Origin: Methanobacterium petrolearium | GTDB lineage: Archaea > Methanobacteriota > Methanobacteria > Methanobacteriales > Methanobacteriaceae | Direction: 5' to 3' | Length of the DNA: 64,000 bases | Assembly (NCBI RefSeq): GCF_017873625.1 | Contig: NZ_JAGGKL010000006.1 | Span: forward strand, 106,001 to 170,000 | Part shown: positions 8,819-18,669 of the stretch, in pieces | How positions within the stretch are numbered: the stretch's first letter is position 1 | Layout of the letters: each line of letters begins with the position of its first letter | Position numbers and translations under genes: made by a program | Notes under the pieces: generated by a model | The model's input: only the letters and a program-made list of their open reading frames with translations | The model's database searches: none | Told to the model about the DNA's origin: nothing

Positions 8819-10263
8819 AGGTAAAAGCAGAATTAAGATTACTTCCCATTGTTTTACGTGCAGTTAGAGATGTAACTTCAGGTTATGGGTTGAATGAATC
8901 TGCTGTGAGGGATTTAGAGCTGGCAACTGAAGAAGCATGCCATAATGTCATTGAACACGCCTATGAGCCCGGGGAACATGGATATTATAAGGTAAAAATT
9001 CACCGTGAACCTACTTGTTTTAGGGTCACGATACGAGATCAAGGCATACCCTTTAACCTTCAGCGACTTAAAGAAGAAAAAAACTCTGATATTGGGGTTA
9101 AACTCATGAGAGCTTGTACTGATGAGATCAAAAGCAAATATTTGGGGAAAAAAGGAAAGGTGGTAGAATTGGTTAAAAATTTCCCCTTTGAATCGGTTAA
9201 TGAACTGGAATCTCCTCCAAATACACTTATATCCCCTAAAGAAGATCTGGCCCCTAAATCAGAAATGGTTGATTTACGTTTAATGCGTCCAGATGAAACA
9301 GTGTCCCTGGCCAGGTTAATATATCGTGTTTATGGTTACACCTATCCCCATGAAGAGATTTATTATCCTGAAAAATTCGCATCTCTAATAAAATCTGGAC
9401 TGGTTACCTCCTGTGTTGCTGTAAACGAACAGAATGAAATTGTGGGTCATCTGGGGGTTTTCCTGGAAACTCCTGATGATCACGTAGGGGAATCTGCTCT
9501 GGCCGCGGTGGACCCCTGTTACCGTGGAAGGGGACTTTTCCCAAAAATGAAGAAGATGATGATGAAAGAAGTGGCATCTAAAGGCATTTTAGGCCTTTAC
9601 AGTAGAGCTGTGACAGTTCATATGGCATCTCAAAAGTCAAATGTGGAAATGGGCGCCAAAGAGACTGGTTTTGTCTTGGCACATTCCCCGCCCACTGCAA
9701 TCTTTAAAAAAATGAAAACTGAGGATGTGGGGATCCGCCGTACTGTAGCCCTCTTTTACGTGCTCGTGGCACCTGACCAGGAACAAACCGTCTTTTTACC
9801 ATATAAACATCAATATGTACTCAGGAAAATCTACAAACACACTGGATTAAAAAGGGTTTTGAAAATGGCAAACCCTGATAATGTTAATTTAGCTTTTCAT
9901 TCTGATATTCACTCACACATTTTACCAGAAATGGCTAGTGCTTTTTTAAGAGTTAACAAATATGGAACAGATTTCATGGATGAACTAAAACTTCATGTTC
10001 AGGATCTAAAAAAGAGAAAGATCGAACTAATAGTTCTGGATCTTCCACTAAAGGATCCTAACACCGCCATACTATGTCCTGAAATCGAAAAAATGAGATT
10101 TTTCTTCAGTGGTTTGATGCCAGAATATCTGGACGGTGACGCCCTACGTCTACAATACCTTCATAGTGTGAATTTTGATCCTGGAACCGTGGATGTGTAC
10201 TCTGAATTTGCTAAAGAATTATTTAATTACATAGTACAGGAATGGGAAACCCACTCAAGTTAA
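8776..10263 (+). CDS. RsbW/SpoIIAB-like anti-sigma kinase fused to GNAT acetyltransferase
   Basis: The protein has 495 residues and two recognisable parts. Residues about 10-140 are an RsbW-type GHKL ATPase: the N-box reads ELATEEACHNVIEHAYE and the G1 box VTIRDQGIPFN. Residues about 165-325 look like a GNAT fold, with an acetyl-CoA loop YRGRGLFPKMKK after VDPCYRG. The last 150 residues are unassigned. GGAGG at 8765-8769, 6 bases before the ATG, fixes the start. The next gene is a STAS-domain antagonist, so the pair forms a partner-switching module. Archaea have no bacterial sigma factors, so the regulated partner must be something else. The module was probably acquired from bacteria at some time. 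Confidence 0.8.
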   Translation: MPPGTTDKETLASLKVKAELRLLPIVLRAVRDVTSGYGLNESAVRDLELATEEACHNVIEHAYEPGEHGYYKVKIHREPTCFRVTIRDQGIPFNLQRLKEEKNSDIGVKLMRACTDEIKSKYLGKKGKVVELVKNFPFESVNELESPPNTLISPKEDLAPKSEMVDLRLMRPDETVSLARLIYRVYGYTYPHEEIYYPEKFASLIKSGLVTSCVAVNEQNEIVGHLGVFLETPDDHVGESALAAVDPCYRGRGLFPKMKKMMMKEVASKGILGLYSRAVTVHMASQKSNVEMGAKETGFVLAHSPPTAIFKKMKTEDVGIRRTVALFYVLVAPDQEQTVFLPYKHQYVLRKIYKHTGLKRVLKMANPDNVNLAFHSDIHSHILPEMASAFLRVNKYGTDFMDELKLHVQDLKKRKIELIVLDLPLKDPNTAILCPEIEKMRFFFSGLMPEYLDGDALRLQYLHSVNFDPGTVDVYSEFAKELFNYIVQEWETHSS

Positions 10264-10308
10264 CTTAAACAGATATTGTGTAATTGTTGTTGATAGGGAG
10301 TGTGCAAA

Positions 10309-10641
10309 ATGGAAATAACTGGAAAAAGTGTAAATGGTGTAGAAGTAGTATTTGTGAGTGGTCGGTTGGATGCCTATAACTCGAACCTGGTTGAAGGTAA
10401 GTTCAATGAAATCATTGACTCTGGCAAAATCCAAATAGTAGCTGATCTTTCTGGGGTGGACTATATCAGTAGTTCTGGTCTAAGAGTGATGTTAGCCTCC
10501 CTTAAAAAACTAAATAAAATGGGGGGCACCTTAAAATTATCCGGTTTACAACAGTATGTTCTGGAAGTCTTTGAAATCGCTGGTTTTACTCCACTCTTCC
10601 AGATTTATGATTCACAAGAGGACGCTATCGCCAGTTTTTAA
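10309..10641 (+). CDS. STAS-domain anti-anti-sigma-type protein (RsbV/SpoIIAA-like)
   Basis: This is a 110-residue single STAS domain. The diagnostic segment VADLSGVDYISSSGLRVML (about 44-62) contains the serine (Ser55 or Ser56) that the cognate RsbW-type kinase phosphorylates in bacteria. GGGAG at 10296-10300, 8 bases before the ATG at 10309, favours this start over a GTG at 10300. It lies 45 bases after the kinase-GNAT gene and is surely its partner. The unphosphorylated form would bind the kinase and release the kinase's target. The target is not visible in the window. Confidence 0.85.
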   Translation: MEITGKSVNGVEVVFVSGRLDAYNSNLVEGKFNEIIDSGKIQIVADLSGVDYISSSGLRVMLASLKKLNKMGGTLKLSGLQQYVLEVFEIAGFTPLFQIYDSQEDAIASF

Positions 10642-10773
10642 AACTAATGATATCCCAATTAACAAAACAGAATAGGATATACTCAATTAATTCTCAAAAA
10701 AAATCATGCCAAACCGAAAATAAATAATTAAAAATAATTCAGATTATCATAGACCCTCTAAGTATAACTCTTT

Positions 10774-10875
10774 TTACAGATCTGGTGGAGATAAGTCTGT
10801 GTTATTATAGTCATAGCCTATCTCCGGAGTCGGTTCAAATACTTCACCATAAGTTCTTGAGGGCAGGTTAACCAT
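10774..10875 (-). CDS. Candidate 33-residue small protein or gene remnant in a 400-base gap
   Basis: In the 10642-11048 gap the minus strand has an ATG frame of 33 codons ending in TAA. It encodes an acidic, proline- and tyrosine-containing peptide (MVNLPSRTYGEVFEPTPEIG and onward, ending SPPDL). The composition looks like real protein rather than random AT-rich sequence. There is no good ribosome-binding site, so it may be a leaderless small gene or the surviving end of a decayed one. The rest of the gap is AT-rich with a few T-runs, and I see nothing else in it. Confidence 0.3.
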   Translation of the reverse strand: MVNLPSRTYGEVFEPTPEIGYDYNNTDLSPPDL

Positions 10876-11048
10876 CAACAATAAAAAAAATTTTTATTTT
10901 AATATTCTGTGCTATTTCAATCTACGGTTCATACTCAGGAGTGAACATCCTTAGCAGTGGTTGAAAATTTATTCGTTCCCATGATACCAATCAGACTCAC
11001 CATTTCCAAAGATCTTAAAAAAGAACAATAAATGGAATAAACCATTTT

Positions 11049-12629
11049 TTACATTTTTTTATGGGCAGGTTCCAAATTCACTCTTAAACCTTTAATTCCT
11101 TTCTTTTGAAGGGTGCTGGAAATTTCTTTAGCATTTTTTGCAGGTAGTTCTATGAAGGAGAATTTTTCAAGAACATCGATCCTGCCAATGCTAGTTGAAG
11201 AGAGTCCTGAAACTTCACGGATGGCTTTGATTATATCTTTAGCTTTAACTTTTTGTTTACGACCCACGTTTACAAAAAATCTTACCATACCTGGCTGAGC
11301 ACCGGTATCACCATATTCCGAATCAGAATTTTGACGGGAGTCCTCCCTGCCGGTGTAAAGTTTTAATAAAGCAGCAGCAATATCCAGTGAGTTGTAATCT
11401 TCTTCCATTAATCTTTCAATCAGGTACACTTCTCTATCTAAATTACTGGTATTGATCTCTTTTTTTAGTCTTTCCAGGAAAAGATCTCTTTTGACCTCTT
11501 CAACTTCACTAAGGGATGGGATTTTTTGCTGTTCGATTCGAACCCTAGTGTATCTCTGAATATCCCTTAATTGGTATATTTCTTTTCCAGATACAAAGGT
11601 GAATGCCTGGCCGGTTTTACCAGCACGCCCAGTTCTTCCGATTCTGTGGACGTAGTACTCTTCGTTGTTTGGCACATCGTAGTTGAAAACTGCTTCCACA
11701 TCATCCACATCTATTCCTCTGGCTGCTACATCTGTGGCTACCAGAATTTCGATCTGGCCCTTCCTGAACTTGGACATAACTCTGTCCCGTTGATTCTGAC
11801 TCATATCCCCATGAAGTCCATCCGCAAAATATCCTCTAGTTTGTAAGTGATTCACAAGGCGATCAACCCTTCGTTTAGTGTTACAAAATACCAAAGATAG
11901 TTTCAGGTTGTGCATATCTATGAGTCGGGTTAAAAGGTCTAACTTCATTTTTTCCTTGACTTCGAAATATATCTGACGAATTTCAGGAACTGTCAGTTCC
12001 TGATGGGCTACTTTCAGCATTTCAGGATTGTTCTGATATTTTCGAGTTAATCCCAGGATCACCGGAGACATGGTAGCTGAAAATAACAGCATCTGTCTCT
12101 GGTCAGGAATTCGTTTGAGGATGAATTCAATGTCATCTCTAAAACCCATATCAAGCATTTCATCTGCTTCATCCAAGATAATCATCTTCACCTGGTCCAT
12201 TTTAAGGGTGCGGCGGTGAATATGATCCATTACCCTTCCAGGAGTGCCAATAACAATTTGTACTCCTCTTTTCAGGGCTTTGATTTGTCTTTCAATGGGT
12301 TGACCACCATAAACTGGTAGCACAGAAGCTTTTTTATATTTAGATAGTTTTTTTATTTCTTCTGCAACTTGAATGGCAAGTTCTCGGGTTGGACATAAAA
12401 TGACTGCTTGAACATCCCTACTAGACAAGTTCAACATTTCTAAAACTGGTATTCCAAAAGCTGCTGTTTTTCCAGTTCCGGTTTGTGCCTGGCCAATGAC
12501 ATCCCTACCATTTAATATATGTGGTAAAACTAGGGATTGTATAGGAGTTGCTTCTTCAAATCCCATGTCAGCTATGGCCTTTTTCATTTCACGAGATAAT
12601 TCTAAATCTTCAAATAATAAACTTTCCAT
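11049..12629 (-). CDS. DEAD-box RNA helicase with C-terminal DbpA-type RNA-binding domain
   Basis: This 526-residue ATP-dependent RNA helicase has every core motif: Q motif near 25-31 (ATPIQ), AQTGTGKT at 48-55, PTRELAIQ at about 80-87, DEAD at 153-156, SAT at 184-186, and HRIGRTGRAG at 328-337. After a helical linker, residues about 448-526 form an RRM-like domain (MVRFFVNVGRKQKVK), as in DeaD/CsdA and DbpA. It probably acts in ribosome assembly or in unwinding structured RNA at low temperature. It is a single gene with convergent or gap neighbours on both sides. A small inverted repeat lies about 30 bases upstream of the start. Confidence 0.93.
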   Translation of the reverse strand: MESLLFEDLELSREMKKAIADMGFEEATPIQSLVLPHILNGRDVIGQAQTGTGKTAAFGIPVLEMLNLSSRDVQAVILCPTRELAIQVAEEIKKLSKYKKASVLPVYGGQPIERQIKALKRGVQIVIGTPGRVMDHIHRRTLKMDQVKMIILDEADEMLDMGFRDDIEFILKRIPDQRQMLLFSATMSPVILGLTRKYQNNPEMLKVAHQELTVPEIRQIYFEVKEKMKLDLLTRLIDMHNLKLSLVFCNTKRRVDRLVNHLQTRGYFADGLHGDMSQNQRDRVMSKFRKGQIEILVATDVAARGIDVDDVEAVFNYDVPNNEEYYVHRIGRTGRAGKTGQAFTFVSGKEIYQLRDIQRYTRVRIEQQKIPSLSEVEEVKRDLFLERLKKEINTSNLDREVYLIERLMEEDYNSLDIAAALLKLYTGREDSRQNSDSEYGDTGAQPGMVRFFVNVGRKQKVKAKDIIKAIREVSGLSSTSIGRIDVLEKFSFIELPAKNAKEISSTLQKKGIKGLRVNLEPAHKKM

Positions 12630-12938
12630 GTTATCTTCCTTATTTAATAATTCAAGTAATGATTATTAATATCATTAATTCAGTTCAAGTAAAATCAGGC
12701 AAATCCAATTATAACTCTACAAATAGCATCTTAAAAATAGCAGAGATAATTAAAAAAATCCATATTTACTTTTTTTCTTTTTATAAATTAGTAGTTCAAT
12801 GCTTTTAAAGTAATAGGTTTTTTAGACTTTGTGAACTTTTCTAAAAAAATTAAGCAAACGAACATTTTAGATCTAATCACTCAATTTAATATCTGAAAAA
12901 TTTTAAAAAGGGGAATATTGGGAATAAACCTTAAAAAA
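12630..12938. other. AT-rich intergenic region between lonB and the helicase gene
   Basis: There is no credible gene here. The part next to the helicase start (12658-12676) has an imperfectly centred palindrome, AATGAT-N7-ATCATT, which could be an operator or chance in AT-rich sequence. T-runs at about 12768-12780 could help end rightward or leftward transcripts. Confidence 0.3.
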
Positions 12939-14846
12939 TTAGTTGGTTGTAGGTTTATGGAGTATTCCCGTAGGTACCATGTCCGTGATTTTCTGCATCT
13001 TGTCCATGAGACCTTTTTTACCTTTTCCGAGAAGTGAATGCTCTAAAACTTCACTCAGAGTTTCTACAGGTACGATTTCAATCTTTTCACGGTAGTGTTC
13101 CTCTATCAGGACATCTTCCATGTTAGATTTAGGAATTAAGACTTTGCGTATTCCTGCTTCTGCTGCAGCTTCGATTTTGCCAGTGACTCCTCCAACAGGG
13201 AGCACATCGCCCCGAATGCTTAAAGATCCTGTAAGGGCTACTGATTGGTCAACAGGTATGTTTTCCAGTGCGGATACAACTGCAGTTGCCACAGATACAC
13301 TGGCACTATCTCCTTCAACTCCTTCATAGGATTGGAGGAACTGTATGTGAATATCATAGTTGGATATATCAGTTCCAGTATGTTTCTTTATCAGGGCACT
13401 TACGTTTTGTACTGCTTCTTTAGCAATCTCTCCCAGTTTTCCAGTGGCAATGATTTTACCTTCATCTTTACTCTGTGCAGGTGCTGCTTCAGCAGCGATT
13501 GGCATTATAATGCCACTACGATCTCCGATAATGGCTAATCCATTGACTTTTCCAACTTCACCACCTTCGGACTTGAATACTCTATAACGTTTTTTCTGGA
13601 CAATGTATCTATCAGCGATTTGTTGTTCTAACGTCCTTGCCAGTTTTTTAGCGCTTAGAACATGTTTTACTGTGACGGCATCTGCTTTTTCACCCTTTGC
13701 TATGTCACCGGCAGCTCTTACTAAACCCCCGAGATCCCTTAATTTGAGGGTTAATGAATCTTTTTTACCGGCTCTGCGCTGGGCTTCGTGTACTATTTCA
13801 GCAACAGCTTCACTACTGAAATGAGGTATTCTACCATCTTTTTTAACTTCTTGGGCCACGAATTGGACCAGTTTATCACGGTTTTCCGTGGTGTCTTTCA
13901 TGGTGTCTTTCATGAAAACTTCGTAACCATAACCACGTATTCTGCTTCTGAGTGCAGGGTGCATTCCTTCCAGAACATGCAGGTTTCCGGAAGCAACTAG
14001 TACGAAATCACATGGGACTTCCTGGGAACGAACCATTGCTCCACTGCTGGTTTCACTCTGCCCAGTTATCTGATATTTTTTCTCCTGCATGGCAGTTAGG
14101 AGCTCTTGTTGGGTTTTCATAACCATAGATCCAATTTCGTCAACGTAGAGTACTCCTTTATTGGCTTTGTGGATCATTCCTGGTTCCACTCTTTCGTGGG
14201 CAGGGGTTCCCAGTCCACCAGACTGGTAAGGATCATGTCTAACATCACCTAAAAGGGCTCCAGCATGAGCTCCAGTGGCATCCACAAATGGGGCCATGTT
14301 TTTTCTTTCATTATTTATTAAAAGTTTAGGAACCATCACTGAACTGCGCGGTTTCATCTGCTGTATTGCCAGGAATACAATACCTGCGGCTATTATTGCT
14401 GCCAGGGGTTGGTTCATTACAAAACCAATCACCAGGATAAGGCTGATGATGGCAATCATGAACATGTTTTTGCGTTCTTCCTGTCCTTTTGCCTTGATTT
14501 TGTAGTTGGTCACTACATTTTTTCCTTCACCAGCAGGCATTACTCCGATTAAGGGATTGTGACTGTCCTCCATATTAGGATATACCAATATATCCTGTAA
14601 TTCCTCAGGGGGGAGCAATTCAGCCATTGCCTTGGCTAGCATGGATTTTCCCACACCGGGTTCACCGATTAAGAGAACATTACGGCGCTGCTTTGCTGCT
14701 TTTTTAACTGTTTCCACAGCCTCTTTCTGGCCAATTATCTGATCTATAATCTTATCAGGGACATCTATGTCTCCTGAAGATTTGTAAGTACTAATTTTGA
14801 GAGTTTCATCATGAGAAAGCTCAGAATTTGGGTTATTATTTGCCAT
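12939..14846 (-). CDS. lonB: Membrane-anchored archaeal Lon protease (LonB)
   Basis: This is a 635-residue ATP-dependent serine protease of the archaeal LonB type. The AAA+ module has Walker A GEPGVGKS at 61-68 and Walker B YVDEIG. Two membrane helices (about 128-143 and 147-164) are inserted between them, the hallmark of LonB. The C-terminal protease domain holds the Ser514-Lys557 dyad (EGDSAS and TGKIEAA). It degrades unfolded and membrane-associated proteins at the inner face of the membrane. It is a single gene, divergent from cobyric acid synthase. Nothing essential is missing. Confidence 0.95.
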   Translation of the reverse strand: MANNNPNSELSHDETLKISTYKSSGDIDVPDKIIDQIIGQKEAVETVKKAAKQRRNVLLIGEPGVGKSMLAKAMAELLPPEELQDILVYPNMEDSHNPLIGVMPAGEGKNVVTNYKIKAKGQEERKNMFMIAIISLILVIGFVMNQPLAAIIAAGIVFLAIQQMKPRSSVMVPKLLINNERKNMAPFVDATGAHAGALLGDVRHDPYQSGGLGTPAHERVEPGMIHKANKGVLYVDEIGSMVMKTQQELLTAMQEKKYQITGQSETSSGAMVRSQEVPCDFVLVASGNLHVLEGMHPALRSRIRGYGYEVFMKDTMKDTTENRDKLVQFVAQEVKKDGRIPHFSSEAVAEIVHEAQRRAGKKDSLTLKLRDLGGLVRAAGDIAKGEKADAVTVKHVLSAKKLARTLEQQIADRYIVQKKRYRVFKSEGGEVGKVNGLAIIGDRSGIIMPIAAEAAPAQSKDEGKIIATGKLGEIAKEAVQNVSALIKKHTGTDISNYDIHIQFLQSYEGVEGDSASVSVATAVVSALENIPVDQSVALTGSLSIRGDVLPVGGVTGKIEAAAEAGIRKVLIPKSNMEDVLIEEHYREKIEIVPVETLSEVLEHSLLGKGKKGLMDKMQKITDMVPTGILHKPTTN

Positions 14847-15176
14847 AGGCTTTATTAACCTCCCTAATTTTAGATTTATAAAAAATCAACCTGTTTTTAT
14901 AATCGAATATACTCTAATGACTATAGTAAAACTTGTATATGAACATTTGCTTTGGATTTTATTCTATATTTTTTTGCTCTTTAGATCAATTCCATCAGCA
15001 GATGTCATGAAACATATAATTCATTTTAAGTATATAAAAGTGTTAAGATTATTTAAATTCACCATACTAAATTCATCCAAAATTCAAATTAATAATCTGA
15101 TCTTGAAATAACTATTTAACAGATTCATTATTCAATTAAAAGTTTATTATCCAATTAAAAGAAAAAAGTGAAGAAA
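14847..15176. promoter_or_regulatory. Divergent promoter region of lonB and cobyric acid synthase
   Basis: This is 330 bases of AT-rich sequence with no convincing gene; a 64-codon frame on the plus strand has random composition. TATA-like stretches (for example TATATAAAA at about 15030) are present, but I cannot assign them with certainty. Confidence 0.3.
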
Positions 15177-16709
15177 ATGACACCTTCCAAGAGAACTAAA
15201 TGTATCATGGTCCAGGGAACTGCTTCCAATGCAGGTAAAAGCGTGGTGGTAGCTGCACTGTGTCGTATTTTCTCCCAGAGAGGATATCGTGTTGCTCCCT
15301 TCAAATCTCAGAATATGTCTCTCAATTCATTCACCACCTCTGAAAACAGGGAGATAGCCATGGCTCAGGTTCTGCAGGCTGAAGCTGCTGGTGTGGAACC
15401 CCATCATAACATGAATCCTGTTCTTCTTAAACCCAAGGAAGACTTTATTTCCCAGGTTATAGTGCATGGAAAACCTGCAGGGGATATGAATTTTTATCAT
15501 TATCAACATAACTTCAGGGATAAAGCTTTAAAAGCTATTAAAGACTCTTTAAATGCTTTGAAAGAGGATTATGATATTATTGTCATGGAAGGAGCAGGTT
15601 CGCCTGCTGAAATTAACATGTTAGATGTGGATCTGGCCAACATGCAGATTGCACGTCTGGCTGATGCTGATGTAATTCTAGTGGCAGACATTGACAAAGG
15701 TGGAGTTTTTGCATCAATTGCTGGAACGTTCCAACTTTTACCCCCTGAAGATCGAAAAAGGATTAAAGGCATCATCATCAATAAATTCCGAGGGAATCTG
15801 GATATTCTGATGCCAGGAATCCGTCAAATCGAAAAAATAGTAGGAGTTCCAGTTTTAGGAGTTTTACCCTATGATCATGACCTTAAACTCCCTGAAGAAG
15901 ATTCAGCTTCACTATCTGAACGTAAATATAATGGTAACAGCAAAATCACAGTAGGTGTGATGCGATTACCACGCATTTCCAATTTCACAGATATTGACCC
16001 CCTTGAATATGAAGATGAAATAGGAGTAAGACTTATCCAGATGGATGATGAGATTGGAAACGTTGATGCACTAATTATTCCTGGAACACGCAACAGTATT
16101 AGTGACATGGTAACCCTTGATAAAGAAGGTTTTACTGACAAAATCCAAGTTCTTGCCAAAGAAATTCCTGTTTTCGGTATTTGTGGGGGTTATCAAATGC
16201 TGGGAACAAAGATAATAGATAAATCCCTCAAAGAATCCAATATAGGTAGTATCGATGGTATGGGAATTTTGGATGTGAAAACCAGCTTTGGCGAATTTGA
16301 AAAAACAATTAGCCAGAGCAAGGGAACTCTTATTGGTAATGGAATCTTTAAAAACAGGAAAAAAGAAATTTTAAAGGGTTACGAACTCCATGAAGGTTAT
16401 TCTCGCCTGGGTAAGTCAAAACCTCTTCTTAAAGTTCTTAAAGGTTGTGGTAATTATCCTGAATCTGGTTTTGATGGTGCTCAGGACGGTTTAGCTGCAG
16501 GTACTTATTTCCATGGAATATTCCATAATTTTAATTTCCGCAGATCCTTCACAGATTATTTAAGGGAAGTTAATGGCCTTGAACCATTAGGATATTCACA
16601 TGATGAATTTGAAGAACTAAAAAAATTCTCGATTCAGCGTTTATCTGATCTGGTGGAAAATAACATTGACATGCGGCTCCTGGAAGATGTACTACGTTGT
16701 CACATTTAA
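15177..16709 (+). CDS. cbiP: Adenosylcobyric acid synthase (glutamine-hydrolysing)
   Basis: This 510-residue amidotransferase adds four amide groups to the corrin ring during cobalamin synthesis. The N-terminal dethiobiotin-synthetase-like ATPase starts CIMVQGTASNAGKS and continues with KSQNMSLNS and VADIDKGGVFAS. The C-terminal glutaminase has its nucleophile at about Cys336 in FGICGGYQMLG and a His in YFHGIFHN. The ATG at 15177 with GTGA just upstream is preferred over GTG 15168. Corrinoids are essential in methanogens for the Mtr methyltransferase and for the MetE seen here. CbiJ of the same pathway is encoded at 40.4 kb, so the genes are scattered. Confidence 0.95.
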   Translation: MTPSKRTKCIMVQGTASNAGKSVVVAALCRIFSQRGYRVAPFKSQNMSLNSFTTSENREIAMAQVLQAEAAGVEPHHNMNPVLLKPKEDFISQVIVHGKPAGDMNFYHYQHNFRDKALKAIKDSLNALKEDYDIIVMEGAGSPAEINMLDVDLANMQIARLADADVILVADIDKGGVFASIAGTFQLLPPEDRKRIKGIIINKFRGNLDILMPGIRQIEKIVGVPVLGVLPYDHDLKLPEEDSASLSERKYNGNSKITVGVMRLPRISNFTDIDPLEYEDEIGVRLIQMDDEIGNVDALIIPGTRNSISDMVTLDKEGFTDKIQVLAKEIPVFGICGGYQMLGTKIIDKSLKESNIGSIDGMGILDVKTSFGEFEKTISQSKGTLIGNGIFKNRKKEILKGYELHEGYSRLGKSKPLLKVLKGCGNYPESGFDGAQDGLAAGTYFHGIFHNFNFRRSFTDYLREVNGLEPLGYSHDEFEELKKFSIQRLSDLVENNIDMRLLEDVLRCHI

Positions 16710-16848
16710 TTATCCTGGAAAAGCCCATATAATGAAAAAGAGAATTATTTAAGAAAAGAACAACAAAAGAAGATTTGAACAACCAATATTAATATAAAAG
16801 AATTGTAATTAACAAAATTGTATACAACTGAATCGTATACAACTAAGA

Positions 16849-17496
16849 TTAAATAAAAACAGAAGTAACTTTTTTAACTGCGGTGGTTTTCACCAGTACC
16901 GATATCTTTTCATCCTTTTTCAACACCCAATCATCATGAGGGATGCGCATCTCACCGTTTTGATGAATTGCAGCAATTATGTAGTCATCAGTAGGACTCA
17001 GATCACCAACACATTTTCCAACAACTCTTGAATTCTGAATACTTATGTCCAGCAATTCAGCATTTCCCTTACCTACAACAATTAAATCAGCAATTTTTGG
17101 ACGGTTAATTAGTTTTTCAAGATATCCCGCTGCTGTGAGTTCTGGACTGATAACGTAATCAATGCCTACTTTTTTAAATGCTTCTTCATGATCAGGGTTG
17201 CTTACCCTTGCTATAATCTTGGATACATCATAATCTTTTACCAGGATGCATGAAAGTAGATTAGCCTCATCAAAACCAGTGGCAGCCACAAAAACATCAG
17301 CATCAGAGATGTTGGCATCTTCTAATGTCTTTGTATTGGTGCCGTTACCACAGATTATTAAAGCATCTAAATTCGCTGCTGCTTCACTGCATAATCCATT
17401 GTTGGACTCTATAACAGTTACATCATTTCCAGATGTCACTAAATAGTTAGCCAGAGTCAAACCAACTCTTCCAGCACCCATTATCACTACGTACAT
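16849..17496 (-). CDS. trkA: TrkA-type potassium uptake regulator (RCK protein)
   Basis: This is a 215-residue NAD(H)-binding subunit that gates a Trk/Ktr potassium channel at the membrane. The Rossmann motif GAGRVGLTLA (about 7-16) and the acidic end of strand two (VIESN) mark the TrkA-N domain. Residues about 135-215 are the TrkA-C ligand domain. No trkH channel gene is adjacent, so the partner is elsewhere. It ends facing cbiP and stands alone. Confidence 0.88.
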   Translation of the reverse strand: MYVVIMGAGRVGLTLANYLVTSGNDVTVIESNNGLCSEAAANLDALIICGNGTNTKTLEDANISDADVFVAATGFDEANLLSCILVKDYDVSKIIARVSNPDHEEAFKKVGIDYVISPELTAAGYLEKLINRPKIADLIVVGKGNAELLDISIQNSRVVGKCVGDLSPTDDYIIAAIHQNGEMRIPHDDWVLKKDEKISVLVKTTAVKKVTSVFI

Positions 17497-17820
17497 TTAA
17501 ACACCCTTACTAAATCTTGATTTAATAATTATTTATAGATTAAAGAACATTTAATGCATTAAAACGATTATTTAAAATCATTAGGTAACTTGTATTGTTA
17601 GGAAGATTTAGTAATATAAAGTTTACGGGAATTGGAAAAATTCACTGACTCAATGACCAAACAATACTTCAGCTAAATAAATATTATGCTAAATATAAGC
17701 TAAAAATAGTTTTTTTTAGAAAAATAGTTATATTTAGAGATTTAATTGGTATTTAAAAAAATTAGTGGAAAAATATCAGACAAAGAATATTTTAAAGCAA
17801 TAGATCACCAAAAAGTTGAT
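17497..17820. other. Intergenic, AT-rich, upstream of trkA
   Basis: These 324 bases lie between the trkA start and the 3' end of the universal stress gene. I see no coding pattern, RNA gene or clear repeat. T-runs at about 17709-17716 may terminate transcription. Confidence 0.3.
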
Positions 17821-18267
17821 TTATTTAATCACTAAAACTGGGCATTCTGCAGATCTTACCACTCTTTCAGTAACACTTCCTGGATATAATCTTTTTAATC
17901 CATGTTTACCAGAAGCACCCATCACCACCAGATCAATGCCTTCTTCTTTAATGGTTTTCAATATTTCATCAACAGGTTGACCTTTTTTTATTTTGGTGAC
18001 AAACTGGACGTTTTTGCATTTGCCATCACATTGATCATTCTGTAATTTTTCAGAAAATCTATTAACTGCCCTATTCCCCTCTGCCTTAAAGTGATCCTCT
18101 AAAGTTGATCCAAGATCTTCTTGAGGTATAGAATTCAGGTAAGATGTGTCAATGACATTTAAAACAATAATTTGAGAAATAGCCTCCTCCGCAAACCATA
18201 TTGCGTGTTCACCAGCTTTTTTGGAATATTCTGAACCATCAGTAGGTAATAAAATTTTTTTGTACAT
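17821..18267 (-). CDS. Universal stress protein (UspA family)
   Basis: This 148-residue protein starts MYKKILLPTDGSEYSKKAGEHA. Its C-terminus has the ATP-binding signature G-2X-G-9X-GS in GASGKHGLKRLYPGSVTE, so it belongs to the nucleotide-binding branch. It is closely similar to the gene at 52783, and the two are probably paralogues. The exact role is unknown; family members act in stress adaptation and may regulate partners through AMP/ATP binding. A pair of cysteines (DQCDGKCKN) in the middle is not typical of the family. Confidence 0.88.
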   Translation of the reverse strand: MYKKILLPTDGSEYSKKAGEHAIWFAEEAISQIIVLNVIDTSYLNSIPQEDLGSTLEDHFKAEGNRAVNRFSEKLQNDQCDGKCKNVQFVTKIKKGQPVDEILKTIKEEGIDLVVMGASGKHGLKRLYPGSVTERVVRSAECPVLVIK

Positions 18268-18487
18268 ATCATTCCTCAGGAGTGTATTTTGTAAACTTTA
18301 GAATAAACTTTTTTATTTATTCATCTACAGCACGTGATAAAAAAAATAGAATGAGTAGAAAAATTATTTGAATCGAATTTAAAAGATGATTAGAAAGCCC
18401 AATAAGAAATTAGAAGACTCTTTACTTAATTGATATTATTTATTTCATCTTGAGAAAATTTCAATGAAAAAAGTAAAAACCTAAAGA

Positions 18488-18495
18488 TATAAATA
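18488..18495 (+). promoter_or_regulatory. TATA box of the tRNA-Gly pair
   Basis: TATAAATA, preceded by AAAGA, lies about 28 bases before the 5' end of the first tRNA-Gly, the standard archaeal position. With only two bases between the tRNA genes, it should drive both. Confidence 0.6.
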
Positions 18496-18517
18496 ACATG
18501 AATAGAAAAATCACGGT

Positions 18518-18594
<77 letters not shown>

Positions 18595-18595
18595 C

Positions 18596-18669
<74 letters not shown>

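Noticed and set aside
10820..10850. GGTTCAAAT resembling a tRNA T-loop
   Set aside because: No acceptor, anticodon or T stem can be formed around it.
14917..15111. 64-codon plus-strand frame between lonB and cbiP
   Set aside because: No ribosome-binding site; Phe/Ile/Lys-rich composition expected of AT-rich non-coding sequence.
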